Shown piece after piece: positions 20,434 through 28,081 of a stretch of DNA of 64,000 bases. Made by a program: the position numbers and the translations under genes. The DNA is from Iodobacter fluviatilis. GTDB lineage: Bacteria > Pseudomonadota > Gammaproteobacteria > Burkholderiales > Chitinibacteraceae. The notes under the pieces are model-generated. The model was not told the DNA's origin, did not search any database, and was given only the letters and a program-made list of their open reading frames with translations. The first letter of the stretch is position 1; each line of letters begins with the position of its first letter. Location of the stretch: NCBI RefSeq assembly GCF_004194535.1, contig NZ_CP025781.1:558001-622000 (forward strand). Direction: 5' to 3'.

Positions 20434-20454
20434 GGAGAGAGGCACCCTCTCTCC
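20434..20454. terminator. hairpin after dapE
   Basis: GGAGAGAGG (20434-20442) pairs with CCTCTCTCC (20446-20454) seven bases past the dapE stop. The A-run before it makes a good T-run only on the minus strand, so it looks like a terminator for minus-strand transcripts coming from the transposase remnants. It could still stall the dapE transcript. Confidence 0.5.
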
Positions 20455-20483
20455 CTACGCCACAAAAGCAAACGGCAGATATT

Positions 20484-20596
20484 TTACATTCAGGCTATGA
20501 AGGAATGGCAAAGCCTTTATTTGGCCAGGCGGGCCTGTATTTCAGCGTGCGAAACAATGATTCTGCATACGGATTGTCGTTGCTGACGCGGGGACG
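20484..20596 (-). pseudogene. 3' fragment of an IS3-family transposase
   Basis: The minus strand reads SNDNPYAESLFRTLKYRPAW and ends soon after, the well-known C-terminal region around the catalytic glutamate of IS3-family OrfB proteins. The fragment stops exactly where the second IS3 element begins (20597). Its probable N-terminal portion is on the other side, at 22218-22456, so one element was hit by another and then lost its middle part. Confidence 0.7.
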
Positions 20597-20663
20597 GTAA
20601 TCCCCCCACAAAACCAACTCATTTTTAAGTAGAATTTTCTCGTAGTCTTTGAGGAGCTTCTAC

Positions 20664-20815
20664 ATGAAAGCAGCACGTTATTCTGACAGTCAGATTATTG
20701 CGATTTTAAAGCAGGCCGAAGCCGGCTCGACCGTCCCCGATCTGTGACGCGAGCACGGCATGAGTTCCGCCTCTTTTTATAAGTGGCGCGCTAAGTTTGG
20801 CGGCATGGACGGATA
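20664..20815 (+). pseudogene. IS3-family orfA fragment
   Basis: Translates as MKAARYSDSQIIAILKQAEA, then a segment ending PDL, a TGA stop, and REHGMSSASFYKWRAKFGG. This is the helix-turn-helix leader peptide of IS3-family OrfA. The in-frame stop and the truncation at the foreign insert make it non-functional. Confidence 0.8.
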
Positions 20816-20876
20816 AAAAATTCGTTCTTTATGATCGGCTACCAAAACATTTTTCATGTTTAGAAAAGAAGAACTG

Positions 20877-21293
20877 ATGTTTAATAGATTTAAAATTAGT
20901 AACCAAAGAAAAATACTCTACTGGCTCTTGATTTTTCTTGTTGGTTTTGCCTCGGGCTGCTTATGTTACAAGAGCATAAAAAAACAAGAGATGGAGGATT
21001 TACTATTTAATACTGTAATGAAAATGAAATTTTATCAAGAAAAGACAGATGTACGAATGATGCGTGCAGGTTTAACACAAGCAAGCATGGTAAATGCTGG
21101 TGATATTAATGATTTTAACGCCTCTATGTGCAGGTATTTAGCTCTGTATGTAAAAAATATTAGCGCCAATAAGACAAAACTCACGCCAGAAGAAATTAAT
21201 ATCGTTAAACGCACAGAAGACTATATCAAACAACAGCCTGTAGAATACAAGTGCTATGCCGCCTATCAATCCTCAGTTGTTCAGGCTAAGTAA
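20877..21293 (+). CDS. small membrane-anchored protein inserted in IS3 copy 1
   Basis: A 138-residue protein from the ATG at 20877 (MFNRFKISNQRKILYWLLIF), behind AAGAAG. An upstream ATG at 20856 would add seven residues. One N-terminal hydrophobic segment (about 14-32, ending VGFASGCLCYK) could be a membrane anchor, or a lipoprotein-type signal with cysteine after SG. The rest is soluble and charged, with cysteines near the middle and end (SMCRYLALYV; VEYKCYAAY). The gene is clearly AT-richer than its neighbours and sits where IS3 sequence should be, so it is imported. I recognise no family. Its 3' end overlaps the end of a convergent gene fragment by eight bases. Confidence 0.55.
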   Translation: MFNRFKISNQRKILYWLLIFLVGFASGCLCYKSIKKQEMEDLLFNTVMKMKFYQEKTDVRMMRAGLTQASMVNAGDINDFNASMCRYLALYVKNISANKTKLTPEEINIVKRTEDYIKQQPVEYKCYAAYQSSVVQAK

Positions 21294-21428
21294 ACCGATT
21301 TTCTTTCACGTTGATTTCCGCTTTGGGTCGGGTGTCGCCGCCCACCCCTTGAATAAATGCATAAGTGCTATTGGCGACATCGGATAAGAACGGCTGGATA
21401 AATTGATAAGAATCTGCATCAGCGCCGC
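21286..21428 (-). pseudogene. 3' tail of an unidentified gene, convergent with the 138 aa gene
   Basis: The minus strand reads a continuous coding-looking frame ([20 protein letters not shown], then QGVGGDTRPKAEINVKENRF) with a stop at 21286-21288. Upstream it runs into IS3 sequence at about 21430, so only the C-terminal 45 or so residues survive. A truncated toxin or effector tail next to a small membrane-anchored gene would fit an effector/immunity relic, but the family is not recognised and this is speculation. Confidence 0.35.
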
Positions 21429-21431
21429 GAG

Positions 21432-22178
21432 ATGGCTCACTGGGCCGTTGAAAGCAAGGCCGTTTCTATTCGCGTGGCTTGCGCCAGTTTTGCAATTAGC
21501 ACGACTTTCTATCGCTATGTTCGTAAGCTAGATGTAGAAAACGCAAAAATTGTGGATTCGCTGATTCAACTCACTGAAACCAATCGAAACTGGGGCTTTG
21601 GCCTCTGCTTTTTGCATCTGCGAAATGTAAAGAAAAAGCGCTTAGAACGCGAAACACCAGCGCCAGCGCCAGCGCCAGCGCCATTAGCGGTGCCAGCGGC
21701 AAAAAATGAAACATGGTCGATGGATTTTATGCACGATCAATTAGCCGATGGCCGTAGCATTCGCTTATTCAATGTGATCGATGATTTTAATCGGGAAGGA
21801 TTAGGCATTGAAGTCGATTTCTCTTTGCCAGCAGAACGCGTAATACGCAGCTTGAATCAAATCATTGAATGGCGCGGCAAGCCAAAACGAATCAGATCCG
21901 ATAATGGCCCTGAATATATTAGTCACCTATTAAAAAATTGGGCAGAGCAACAATCGATTGAATTGGCCTATATTCAGCCCGGTAATCCGCAGCAAAATGC
22001 ATATATCGAGCGTTATAATCGAACTGTGCGTTATGAATGGCTAGCTTGCGATGATTTTGAAAGCCTTGCTGAAGTACAAGAAACTGCGACACAATGGCTT
22101 TGGACATACAATAACGAACGCCCGCATATGGGATTGGGCGGCATCACCCCGAAACAAAAACTGGCATTACATGCCTAG
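21432..22178 (+). pseudogene. IS3-family orfB (transposase) with internal deletion
   Basis: A continuous 248-codon frame beginning [20 protein letters not shown]. The DDE-type core is present: [19 protein letters not shown], and [16 protein letters not shown] give D, D and E. Sequence is missing after FLHLRNVKK, where the other copies carry extra bases before RLERE, and the N-terminus is cut by the foreign insert. A low-complexity run of alternating alanine and proline (residues about 77-84) marks the deletion point. It is probably inactive. Confidence 0.8.
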
Positions 22179-22217
22179 CCTCTACTTTTAAGTGAGCTTA
22201 AAAATGGGGGGATTACC

Positions 22218-22456
22218 GTTGGTTTGGCTTTGCGTACCACCTTGGCAGAACGGCCACGATACTGAAGCTGATTGGCTTGCCGCAGCACGCAGTACATCGT
22301 TGATTCAGAAGCTAAATAGCAGCCTTCGTCGCTCAAAATTGGCACGATCTGGCTGGACGGAACGCTGTTAAAACGCGGGCTGTTGCATACCGATAAAATC
22401 GCTTGATGCTCCATTTCACTCAGCTTGTTAGCCGGATCTTTCCATGAGTAAGTTGA
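22218..22456 (-). pseudogene. N-terminal fragment of an IS3-family transposase
   Basis: The minus strand reads SWKDPANKLSEMEHQAILSV, then CNSPRFNSVPSSQIVPILSD and EGCYLASESTMYCVLRQANQ, and stops at the edge of IS3 copy 1. This is the typical N-terminal part of OrfB of a different IS3 subgroup. It pairs with the C-terminal remnant at 20484-20596. Confidence 0.8.
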
Positions 22457-22652
22457 AATCCCTGAAAAGGGAGCATCTCAACTATCCTGACGCAGGGGGT
22501 CGGTGGAGGAACACAACTCGAAACTGGAGCTGGCAAGACGAAGTGCAACTCAGCCCGGGTCGGGTTATTGAGCCTAAAACAAGCGAGGAATTTTATAGGT
22601 AGCTTAAATCGTAAAAACATCTCAACTACTTTGACAATTACCGTGATGATGC
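22457..22652. other. intergenic stretch at the island edge
   Basis: About 200 bases between the transposase remnant and the last gene of the needle-complex operon. The only structure seen is a short direct repeat, CATCTCAACTA, near 22474 and 22618. No gene, terminator or promoter could be supported. Confidence 0.4.
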
Positions 22653-23114
22653 TTACCAATCAACTTCTTCGGGTGATTTTCCTTCAGAGAATATTATGTC
22701 TTTCATCCATTCGTCCAACGTCATTTTTAAGTTCCATTTGCTTATTTGAACAACTTGTAGATTATCACCAAGAGGTTTGAGCTCTGGGTCAACAGCTATT
22801 TTGGACATGACTTCGCCAAGTATCTTCATCTGTTGCTCTGGTGTGTTATATGGAGATGCGTGGCTAGCGTTAAATTTATCCAGATAAGCACAAATAGCAT
22901 TGGGGTCATTAGGATTAAGAAGAAGGAGCCCTTGGTAAAAAGCTTCATCTGTCTCACTCCAAACGGGGGCTGGTAGTGGTGTTGGTTTTTCTTTAGTATT
23001 TAGCTGCGATATATCCTGTGCTGCTTCTAACATCCTTTCCGATAGACTGTGCACATTGGGTGCGCTAAATGTGTTGTTATGCATAAATGAAATATTGCTA
23101 TTGGCTGAGATCAT
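22653..23114 (-). CDS. orphan protein at the end of the needle-complex operon
   Basis: A 153-residue protein with no recognised family. The first 50 residues are rich in Ser, Asn and Gln (MISANSNISFMHNNTFSAPN), the composition common in type III secretion signals. The rest is mostly helical and acidic (YLDKFNASHASPYNTPEQQM; DEWMKDIIFSEGKSPEEVDW). It is the last gene of the hilA-to-sctL transcription unit, 57 bases after its neighbour. In SPI-1 this end of the operon carries orgC and effector genes. A secreted substrate or chaperone is plausible but unproven. Confidence 0.65.
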   Translation of the reverse strand: MISANSNISFMHNNTFSAPNVHSLSERMLEAAQDISQLNTKEKPTPLPAPVWSETDEAFYQGLLLLNPNDPNAICAYLDKFNASHASPYNTPEQQMKILGEVMSKIAVDPELKPLGDNLQVVQISKWNLKMTLDEWMKDIIFSEGKSPEEVDW

Positions 23115-23171
23115 TTTTTTCCATTTTATAGGTTTGGTTGAGTATAAAGTGCAGTAATTTTTATTGGCTAT

Positions 23172-23678
23172 TTATGCGTTTTTACTTAGAGGCTTTACTC
23201 TGTTTAAGTAATAGCCTTCCAAGCTTAGACTGGCGCCAGAAGATGTTTTCACACCTATAATTTTTTGCACCCATCTGCTCATTTGCCTGTCTCTTTTGTT
23301 TGTTAAAAGAAGTTGGTAGTCCCTATAAAACTCTATGTTTTGCTCATTGCTCTGCTCTTGCTGAGCCATTGTTAGCTCTAAAATACTTATCGGTTGCTTT
23401 TGTAATAAATGGAGGAATGAAGAGTGAGGGTGAAATTTTTTAAAATTAGAATCGCAAGCAAGATAATGATCTGCGGGTAAAAAATAAAGATTTAGACAAA
23501 AAAGGTTGCCATCTGACTCTCTCGAGTCAGTTTTAGATTGCATTCTTGTTATGCTTGGCATACGTATTCCAGGGGCATTGTAAAGGGACTGCAATGCTCC
23601 TTTTGCGCTACGATCTAGCTTCAGCTCATTGCTCATGCTAAGTGGTATATTTTTCGGTAGATGGCTAATTGAGGTCAT
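23172..23678 (-). CDS. orphan protein following sctL (orgC position)
   Basis: A 168-residue basic protein starting at 23678, just after the sctL stop at 23681, so it is certainly in the same operon. It begins MTSISHLPKNIPLSMSNELK and has a central hydrophobic patch (LFCLNLYFLPADHYLACDS) and a helical middle (LTMAQQEQSNEQNIEFYRDY). In Salmonella the gene in this place is orgC, a secreted protein of similar size that affects needle assembly. I see no clear sequence match, so I give only the positional analogy. Confidence 0.65.
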   Translation of the reverse strand: MTSISHLPKNIPLSMSNELKLDRSAKGALQSLYNAPGIRMPSITRMQSKTDSRESDGNLFCLNLYFLPADHYLACDSNFKKFHPHSSFLHLLQKQPISILELTMAQQEQSNEQNIEFYRDYQLLLTNKRDRQMSRWVQKIIGVKTSSGASLSLEGYYLNRVKPLSKNA

Positions 23679-23680
23679 TT

Positions 23681-24382
23681 TTACTCGTTAGAATTCAGTT
23701 GTTGCGGCTGTGCGCTGAATTGGCTGATAAAAATATTTTGTAAAGATTGTAGGCTCGTTTGTGATAGTAAACGACATTCTGCTGGCATCTCGTACATGCC
23801 CTGCAATAGGCTTTGCGTCGCTTCAGAAATAAATTCGTCAGGGCTAAATTGGGCAATCTGATCTGCATAGCGCATCACAAACTGAGTATCCGCGTGATAT
23901 TCAATTTGGATCTTGCCACCCCATAACTCTTGCAATGAATTTAGTAGCTGACTATGTGCCGCTCGACGGTGGAGCGGGAGCTGCAATTGCAATGTGCCTT
24001 GTGGCGATGGCGTATCAATGCCTCGTAGCCATTCATCCAGCAAAATAAGTAATAGATCTGGATGATCTAATGAGGCACTCAGCATTGCTTTTGCTTGCTC
24101 ACCTAATTGATTATGAAAACGAAGGAGCAAGCTTTCACTTTCATCAATATGTTTTGCTACAGAGCTTGCGGCAGCAATGATACCATCTTGATAACCATTC
24201 ATCCATGCCTGTGTGCGGATTTGTTGGGTTTCGACTTCTGCTTGCTTGAGCAGTTGTTTTGCCCGCTGGCGTGCTTCTGCAAGCAGGCTCAAAGCCTTGT
24301 GCTGCCTCGTTAGCTTATCGTGGGTGAGTAATACGTCTTCATCAGCTGTGATAGGCCGGAGCGTTGGGATGTCTTTGGGCAT
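23681..24382 (-). CDS. sctL: type III secretion stator protein SctL (OrgB type)
   Basis: A 233-residue SctL/OrgB protein, the peripheral stalk that ties the ATPase SctN to the sorting platform. The N-terminal third is a charged helix with regular A/Q/E/K spacing (EARQRAKQLLKQAEVETQQI), followed by AWMNGYQDGIIAAASSVAKH. The fold resembles FliH and the V/F-ATPase peripheral stalk. The C-terminal part (residues about 120-200, TLQLQLPLHRRAAHSQLLN) is the globular domain. Its start lies 41 bases inside sctK, as in SPI-1 where orgA and orgB are tightly packed. Confidence 0.85.
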   Translation of the reverse strand: MPKDIPTLRPITADEDVLLTHDKLTRQHKALSLLAEARQRAKQLLKQAEVETQQIRTQAWMNGYQDGIIAAASSVAKHIDESESLLLRFHNQLGEQAKAMLSASLDHPDLLLILLDEWLRGIDTPSPQGTLQLQLPLHRRAAHSQLLNSLQELWGGKIQIEYHADTQFVMRYADQIAQFSPDEFISEATQSLLQGMYEMPAECRLLSQTSLQSLQNIFISQFSAQPQQLNSNE

Positions 24383-24920
24383 ATTGAAGGGCCAAGGTGA
24401 ATAAAAGGGGGTCAGCAGGGCTTGGAGGCCTTTCTGTCTGAATGTTATCTACAAAGGGTGGGAAAAGCAGAGCCAGCCTCTGCTGCAATGCAAGCGGCAG
24501 CATGCCTTGCCAAGCGGATAACTCGATGTAACTCTGCTTGAGTAAATCATTAAGATTGATTACTTCCCTACCCACACTTGCTTGTGCAGGACTTAGATCA
24601 AGCACAGCAAATTGCCGAGCCCATGCTGGCAAACGCTGCAAACCACCTTGACGTGCGAGCCTGGCACGTTGCCGTTGGCAGCTCATTAAAAATGCTGTTT
24701 GCGGCAAATGTAGCCAATTTAGAGCAACGTGTGCAACCATACTGCCGGGTATGAGCACGCTGCATTCGGTGTTGAGCTGGAGGCGATTTATTAATATTTT
24801 ATTAATAATGTTGGCCTGAGCCTCACCACCTAGCATAGCGGGCAGATGTAAACGTGCCTCGTGCATATAAGAGAGAGGCTCATGCAAAATTTGGTTTAAC
24901 ACCTGCTGCAAATCAGGCAT
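24342..24920 (-). CDS. sctK: type III secretion sorting-platform protein SctK (OrgA type)
   Basis: A 192-residue protein resembling OrgA/MxiK, the adaptor that links the inner ring (SctD) to the SctQ pods. The start [20 protein letters not shown] and the segment [16 protein letters not shown] match the SPI-1-class pattern, and the size and place (between sctJ and sctL) agree. It overlaps sctJ by eight bases and sctL by 41. Confidence 0.8.
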   Translation of the reverse strand: MPDLQQVLNQILHEPLSYMHEARLHLPAMLGGEAQANIINKILINRLQLNTECSVLIPGSMVAHVALNWLHLPQTAFLMSCQRQRARLARQGGLQRLPAWARQFAVLDLSPAQASVGREVINLNDLLKQSYIELSAWQGMLPLALQQRLALLFPPFVDNIQTERPPSPADPLLFTLALQYAQRHPNAPAYHS

Positions 24921-25632
24921 CGGTTGGCTTCTTTTTACGTCGTTTCCATAGCATAAATGCTGCTGAACTAACGAAAGTAAGCAGCAGAAGTAAGCTCAAA
25001 GCGAGTGTTGCTCCTGATATACCTTGTTGCTGTGTGGCTAAGCCTGGTGATTGGTATTGTGCCGGTGTACGTCGAGAAAGCACCACCGAAATATTGTCGT
25101 ATTCCACTTCACTAAAGCTGTTTTTTAAGAAGCGTTTGATGTCACTAATCATGAGTGTGGCTTCAATATCTTTACCGTAGACAGCCAGTGCAGACAAGTG
25201 AATTGGTTTTGCCGCCCTGCTTTCGCTAGTGTCCAGATCATAGCTAACATGCACTCGTGCAGATAGAACGCCATCCATACTGCGTAATGATTGTTCTAGC
25301 CTTTGTTCTATGGCGGAATACAGCCGTGCTTTTTCAGCGCGTGGGGACGACACCAGCGAATCCGCAGGAAACATTTTCGCAATTTCCATGCGCGGGCGTG
25401 AAGGCAGGTCATGCGTTTTTAGCGTATCTACCGCAGCGGCAAAATCAACCGGTGCTACGGTGATGCTGTAGCCTGTTTTACCTTGATCTGCTTTATAGGC
25501 TTTAATATTGCTACGTTGTAGTACCGCGATCACTTCATTCACTTGGTCTTGATCAAGGCCTTTAAGTAAGTCTTGTTGCTGGCAACCGGCAAGCCCGAAT
25601 ATCAAGAGGGGAACAATAAGCAGTTTCATCAT
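24913..25632 (-). CDS. sctJ: inner-membrane ring lipoprotein SctJ (PrgK/MxiJ)
   Basis: A 239-residue lipoprotein that forms the inner ring of the basal body together with SctD. The signal peptide [17 protein letters not shown] ends in a lipobox with C17. Two periplasmic ring-building domains follow ([20 protein letters not shown], and [20 protein letters not shown] to VHVSYDL). The C-terminal transmembrane helix is at about residues 205-227 ([19 protein letters not shown]), with a basic cytoplasmic end (WKRRKKKP). All family marks are present. Confidence 0.95.
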   Translation of the reverse strand: MMKLLIVPLLIFGLAGCQQQDLLKGLDQDQVNEVIAVLQRSNIKAYKADQGKTGYSITVAPVDFAAAVDTLKTHDLPSRPRMEIAKMFPADSLVSSPRAEKARLYSAIEQRLEQSLRSMDGVLSARVHVSYDLDTSESRAAKPIHLSALAVYGKDIEATLMISDIKRFLKNSFSEVEYDNISVVLSRRTPAQYQSPGLATQQQGISGATLALSLLLLLTFVSSAAFMLWKRRKKKPTDA

Positions 25633-25937
25633 GAGCGTAGTAAAGATTCCACGGCACTCACAGCTTTACGGGTGAGCGTACTAATCATAGACACTTCCAA
25701 ATTGTAGTTGGAGGTGCGCACTTGCAAATCGAATAGCGCCGCTGGATCGCTGAGTGTTTCGGGTTGAGAGAAGCGTTGCATCACTTCATTCTTATCAATC
25801 TCTGTTGCTACAGTTCTTTGGGCATAAGCTTGTAACAAACGGTCATCCAGAGAAATGACATCGCTATCACTGCCACTAATGTCACTAATTAGCGTGCTCA
25901 GTGCTTGGCTATGGTTGACGGGACTAGCAATACTCAT
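25629..25937 (-). CDS. sctI: inner rod protein SctI (PrgJ/MxiI)
   Basis: A 102-residue early substrate that forms the inner rod/adaptor at the base of the needle. The conserved C-terminal helix [20 protein letters not shown], continuing [15 protein letters not shown], is the signature of the family. The start and end overlap or closely follow the neighbours (four bases into sctJ). Confidence 0.92.
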   Translation of the reverse strand: MSIASPVNHSQALSTLISDISGSDSDVISLDDRLLQAYAQRTVATEIDKNEVMQRFSQPETLSDPAALFDLQVRTSNYNLEVSMISTLTRKAVSAVESLLRS

Positions 25938-25985
25938 AAATAGATCCTGTTAAAGCCAGCAGGATATACCTGCCAGCCGTGGTAA

Positions 25986-26258
25986 TTAGCGGAAGTTCTG
26001 GATAATGGCCGCATCAATATCTTTGTATACTTTAACGACGTTGGACTGTGCGTTGCGGTATAAATTATATTCAGAGAGTGATGCTTGATATGCCGCTAGG
26101 TTTTCAGGTGCACCAGGATTGTCTTGAAGTTTTTTAAGAGCAGCATCAAGTGCGGTTTGGAGATTTGTAACACCCGCATTAAATTGCCCTGATAAATTAG
26201 TTAAATCGCCATCCCAAGGGCCTGCTGCGGGTGGGATTGGTGGTTGGAAGCCTGCCAT
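25986..26258 (-). CDS. sctF: needle filament protein SctF (PrgI/MxiH)
   Basis: A 90-residue needle subunit. Two helices are joined by the conserved turn with Pro and Gly (KKLQDNPGAPENLAAYQASL), followed by SEYNLYRNAQSNVVKVYKDI and the terminal DAAIIQNFR. The helix-turn-helix and the C-terminal pattern are those of PrgI/MxiH. The N-terminus is proline-rich (FQPPIPPAAGPWDG), about ten residues longer than in PrgI. Confidence 0.95.
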   Translation of the reverse strand: MAGFQPPIPPAAGPWDGDLTNLSGQFNAGVTNLQTALDAALKKLQDNPGAPENLAAYQASLSEYNLYRNAQSNVVKVYKDIDAAIIQNFR

Positions 26259-26271
26259 TATGATTTCCTTG

Positions 26272-27468
26272 TTAAATAGGTTTAGGGAAGTACCAGTGTT
26301 GGGTCGTCATCTTGACGTAGCCCTGATTGCCATACTTGAAGGATTTACCTTTTAACCAGTCATCCTTCAGTTCAATAGCAAATTGCACATAGCGCCCGTC
26401 CCATTGTTGATAGTAATCATCAACAAAAGTACGAATACTTTGCAATTCGCTGTCTGCAAGTGCCCCTTCAATGACAAAAGTTACGCTGTCGGCGTTGTTG
26501 ATACGAGTAAATGGTGCAGCTAGCCGCTCCAAGCCATCTTGTGCTTGCTGCGCAATGGATTGATCGCTTGCACTAACAATGTCTACACTACTGGCATAGG
26601 GAAATTCTATTTTTAACTTGCTGCTAAGCGCTCGTCGAGCTTCTGGGCTAAGTGCGCTACGCTCTTGGCTTAAGACCAGTCGTGGCGTAATTGGCTTGTC
26701 TAATATTAAGCGGTGATAGTTTAGGCTGGGCTCATTGGTAGCCAGCCAAGTCCGGATGCGTCGAGCTTCATCTTGTTGGCTAATCACTTGAGCTTGTTTA
26801 GAAAAATCACTGCGCACTATCGCTTGTCTAGCCCAAGATGTATCGCGTTCATTGTTCGTAATGACATAGAACTGATGATCTCTCCCACTCAATATTTGAT
26901 AGCGACTTGTCTTATCACCAAGTACATCAGACAAGCTGACAATTTGCCGCTGAGTGACATCCCAAGGGTATAAAAATAAACCTGTACCGCCAAGTAGAAC
27001 AACAACCATAACAATTAGTAGCGGACGAAATCCTCGTTGTGTTACCAAGGGTAATTTGTCTTTGGGCGACGCAGGAGCAGCTTGAAGGTAGTCTGTTACC
27101 TCTTTTGACCAGCTATCTTCTACCCTGCGGATTGCAATGGCGAGCTCACCAACATGACTGACTGTGTTGAATAGATAAGCTATTTCTTTTACTGGTTCAG
27201 CAACAGCAAGCTCATGAATGGTCAGCGTATCGCTCGGTGCTTCTTTCGCCTGCACTTCAAAATTAACACCACCATTTGTCATGGGGACAAATATTGTATT
27301 TGCAGGTAATGAAGGCAGGTGTTGCTGAGTTAGCAGCTCGTCCTCGTTGCCGACAATAAACAACGTATTCCCTACGGGCAATTCAAACTCACAGCCACGT
27401 AATATGCCGTTCAATAGGCGGATGACGATAATTGGGGGCATTTCTTTTTCCAAGGACTCAGTAGCCAT
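26272..27468 (-). CDS. sctD: inner-membrane ring protein SctD (PrgH/MxiG)
   Basis: A 398-residue SctD. The N-terminal cytoplasmic forkhead-associated-like domain spans about residues 10-130. A single transmembrane helix sits near 148-168 (RPLLIVMVVVLLGGTGLFLY). Periplasmic ring-building domains follow, with motifs such as NNERDTSWARQAIVRSDFSK. Length and architecture match PrgH (392 residues). It forms the outer of the two inner-membrane rings around SctJ. Confidence 0.92.
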   Translation of the reverse strand: MATESLEKEMPPIIVIRLLNGILRGCEFELPVGNTLFIVGNEDELLTQQHLPSLPANTIFVPMTNGGVNFEVQAKEAPSDTLTIHELAVAEPVKEIAYLFNTVSHVGELAIAIRRVEDSWSKEVTDYLQAAPASPKDKLPLVTQRGFRPLLIVMVVVLLGGTGLFLYPWDVTQRQIVSLSDVLGDKTSRYQILSGRDHQFYVITNNERDTSWARQAIVRSDFSKQAQVISQQDEARRIRTWLATNEPSLNYHRLILDKPITPRLVLSQERSALSPEARRALSSKLKIEFPYASSVDIVSASDQSIAQQAQDGLERLAAPFTRINNADSVTFVIEGALADSELQSIRTFVDDYYQQWDGRYVQFAIELKDDWLKGKSFKYGNQGYVKMTTQHWYFPKPI

Positions 27469-27556
27469 GATAAATATTTTTAAGAAGAAATTTAGCGTCT
27501 AGCGTGCTAGCTATAGGATGATATAGCGATGACAGGGATAACATCCTGATGGAAAA

Positions 27557-28081
27557 CTAATCAATTCTCGGTTTGCTGGTTACAGGCAAAAAGCTGTGCT
27601 GATTTAGGGCGTTTCTATTTATAGCTTTGTTGCCAGCTTGCAAACGTTGATATCGTTGCCAGACTTGTTCGGCATAACGCATTCTCAGCGCTTGGCGATT
27701 TACCCCCATGCCTGCGTTATAAGCTCCAACTGCTTCCCATGAATAGCCATAGCGTTTCATCATATCAGACAGAATTGAGGCTCCAATGATGATGGAGAGG
27801 CAACTATCTTGGCGCAACTGCTTTTCATCTATGCCCATTTTTTTTAGGCGTGGTAAATGCACACTGTTAATTTGCATTAATCCAATATCATTAGTGCCAT
27901 TATTGTTACTATTACTTGCTTGTGGATTTAAGCCTGATTCTTGCTGGGCAATGGCATAGAGCAATTCTGGGGCAATACCAAAACTTTGCCCTGCACGTTC
28001 CCAGCAATCCGCCCATGCCGACGGTAAATAGAGTATTAATAACAAAAAAAATGAACGCACTTTAGGCCACCTGCAGCGCAT
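27557..28081 (-). CDS. iagB: lytic transglycosylase IagB/IpgF
   Basis: A 174-residue soluble lytic transglycosylase that opens peptidoglycan for the secretion apparatus. The signal peptide runs to about A24 (FFLLLILYLPSAWA). The catalytic glutamate is E48 in LLYAIAQQESGLNP, followed by NNNGTNDIGLMQINSVHLPR and AVGAYNAGMGVNR, the standard SLT motifs. It overlaps the end of the hilA-like gene by 20 bases, as in Salmonella where iagB follows hilA. Confidence 0.94.
   Translation of the reverse strand: MRCRWPKVRSFFLLLILYLPSAWADCWERAGQSFGIAPELLYAIAQQESGLNPQASNSNNNGTNDIGLMQINSVHLPRLKKMGIDEKQLRQDSCLSIIIGASILSDMMKRYGYSWEAVGAYNAGMGVNRQALRMRYAEQVWQRYQRLQAGNKAINRNALNQHSFLPVTSKPRID

Larger units (their letters stand above)
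20597..22217 (+). mobile_element. decayed IS3-family element, copy 1, with foreign insert
   Basis: The ends match each other as imperfect inverted repeats: GGTAATCCCCCC at 20597, and GGGGGGATTACC ending at 22217, with further matching around TTTTTAAG and AAGTAGA. Between them are an orfA start (20664-20815), a stretch of unrelated low-GC DNA with its own gene (about 20816-21430), and a long orfB fragment (21432-22178). Two further decayed copies with the same ends lie at 29894-30871 and 35036-36104. Confidence 0.8.
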
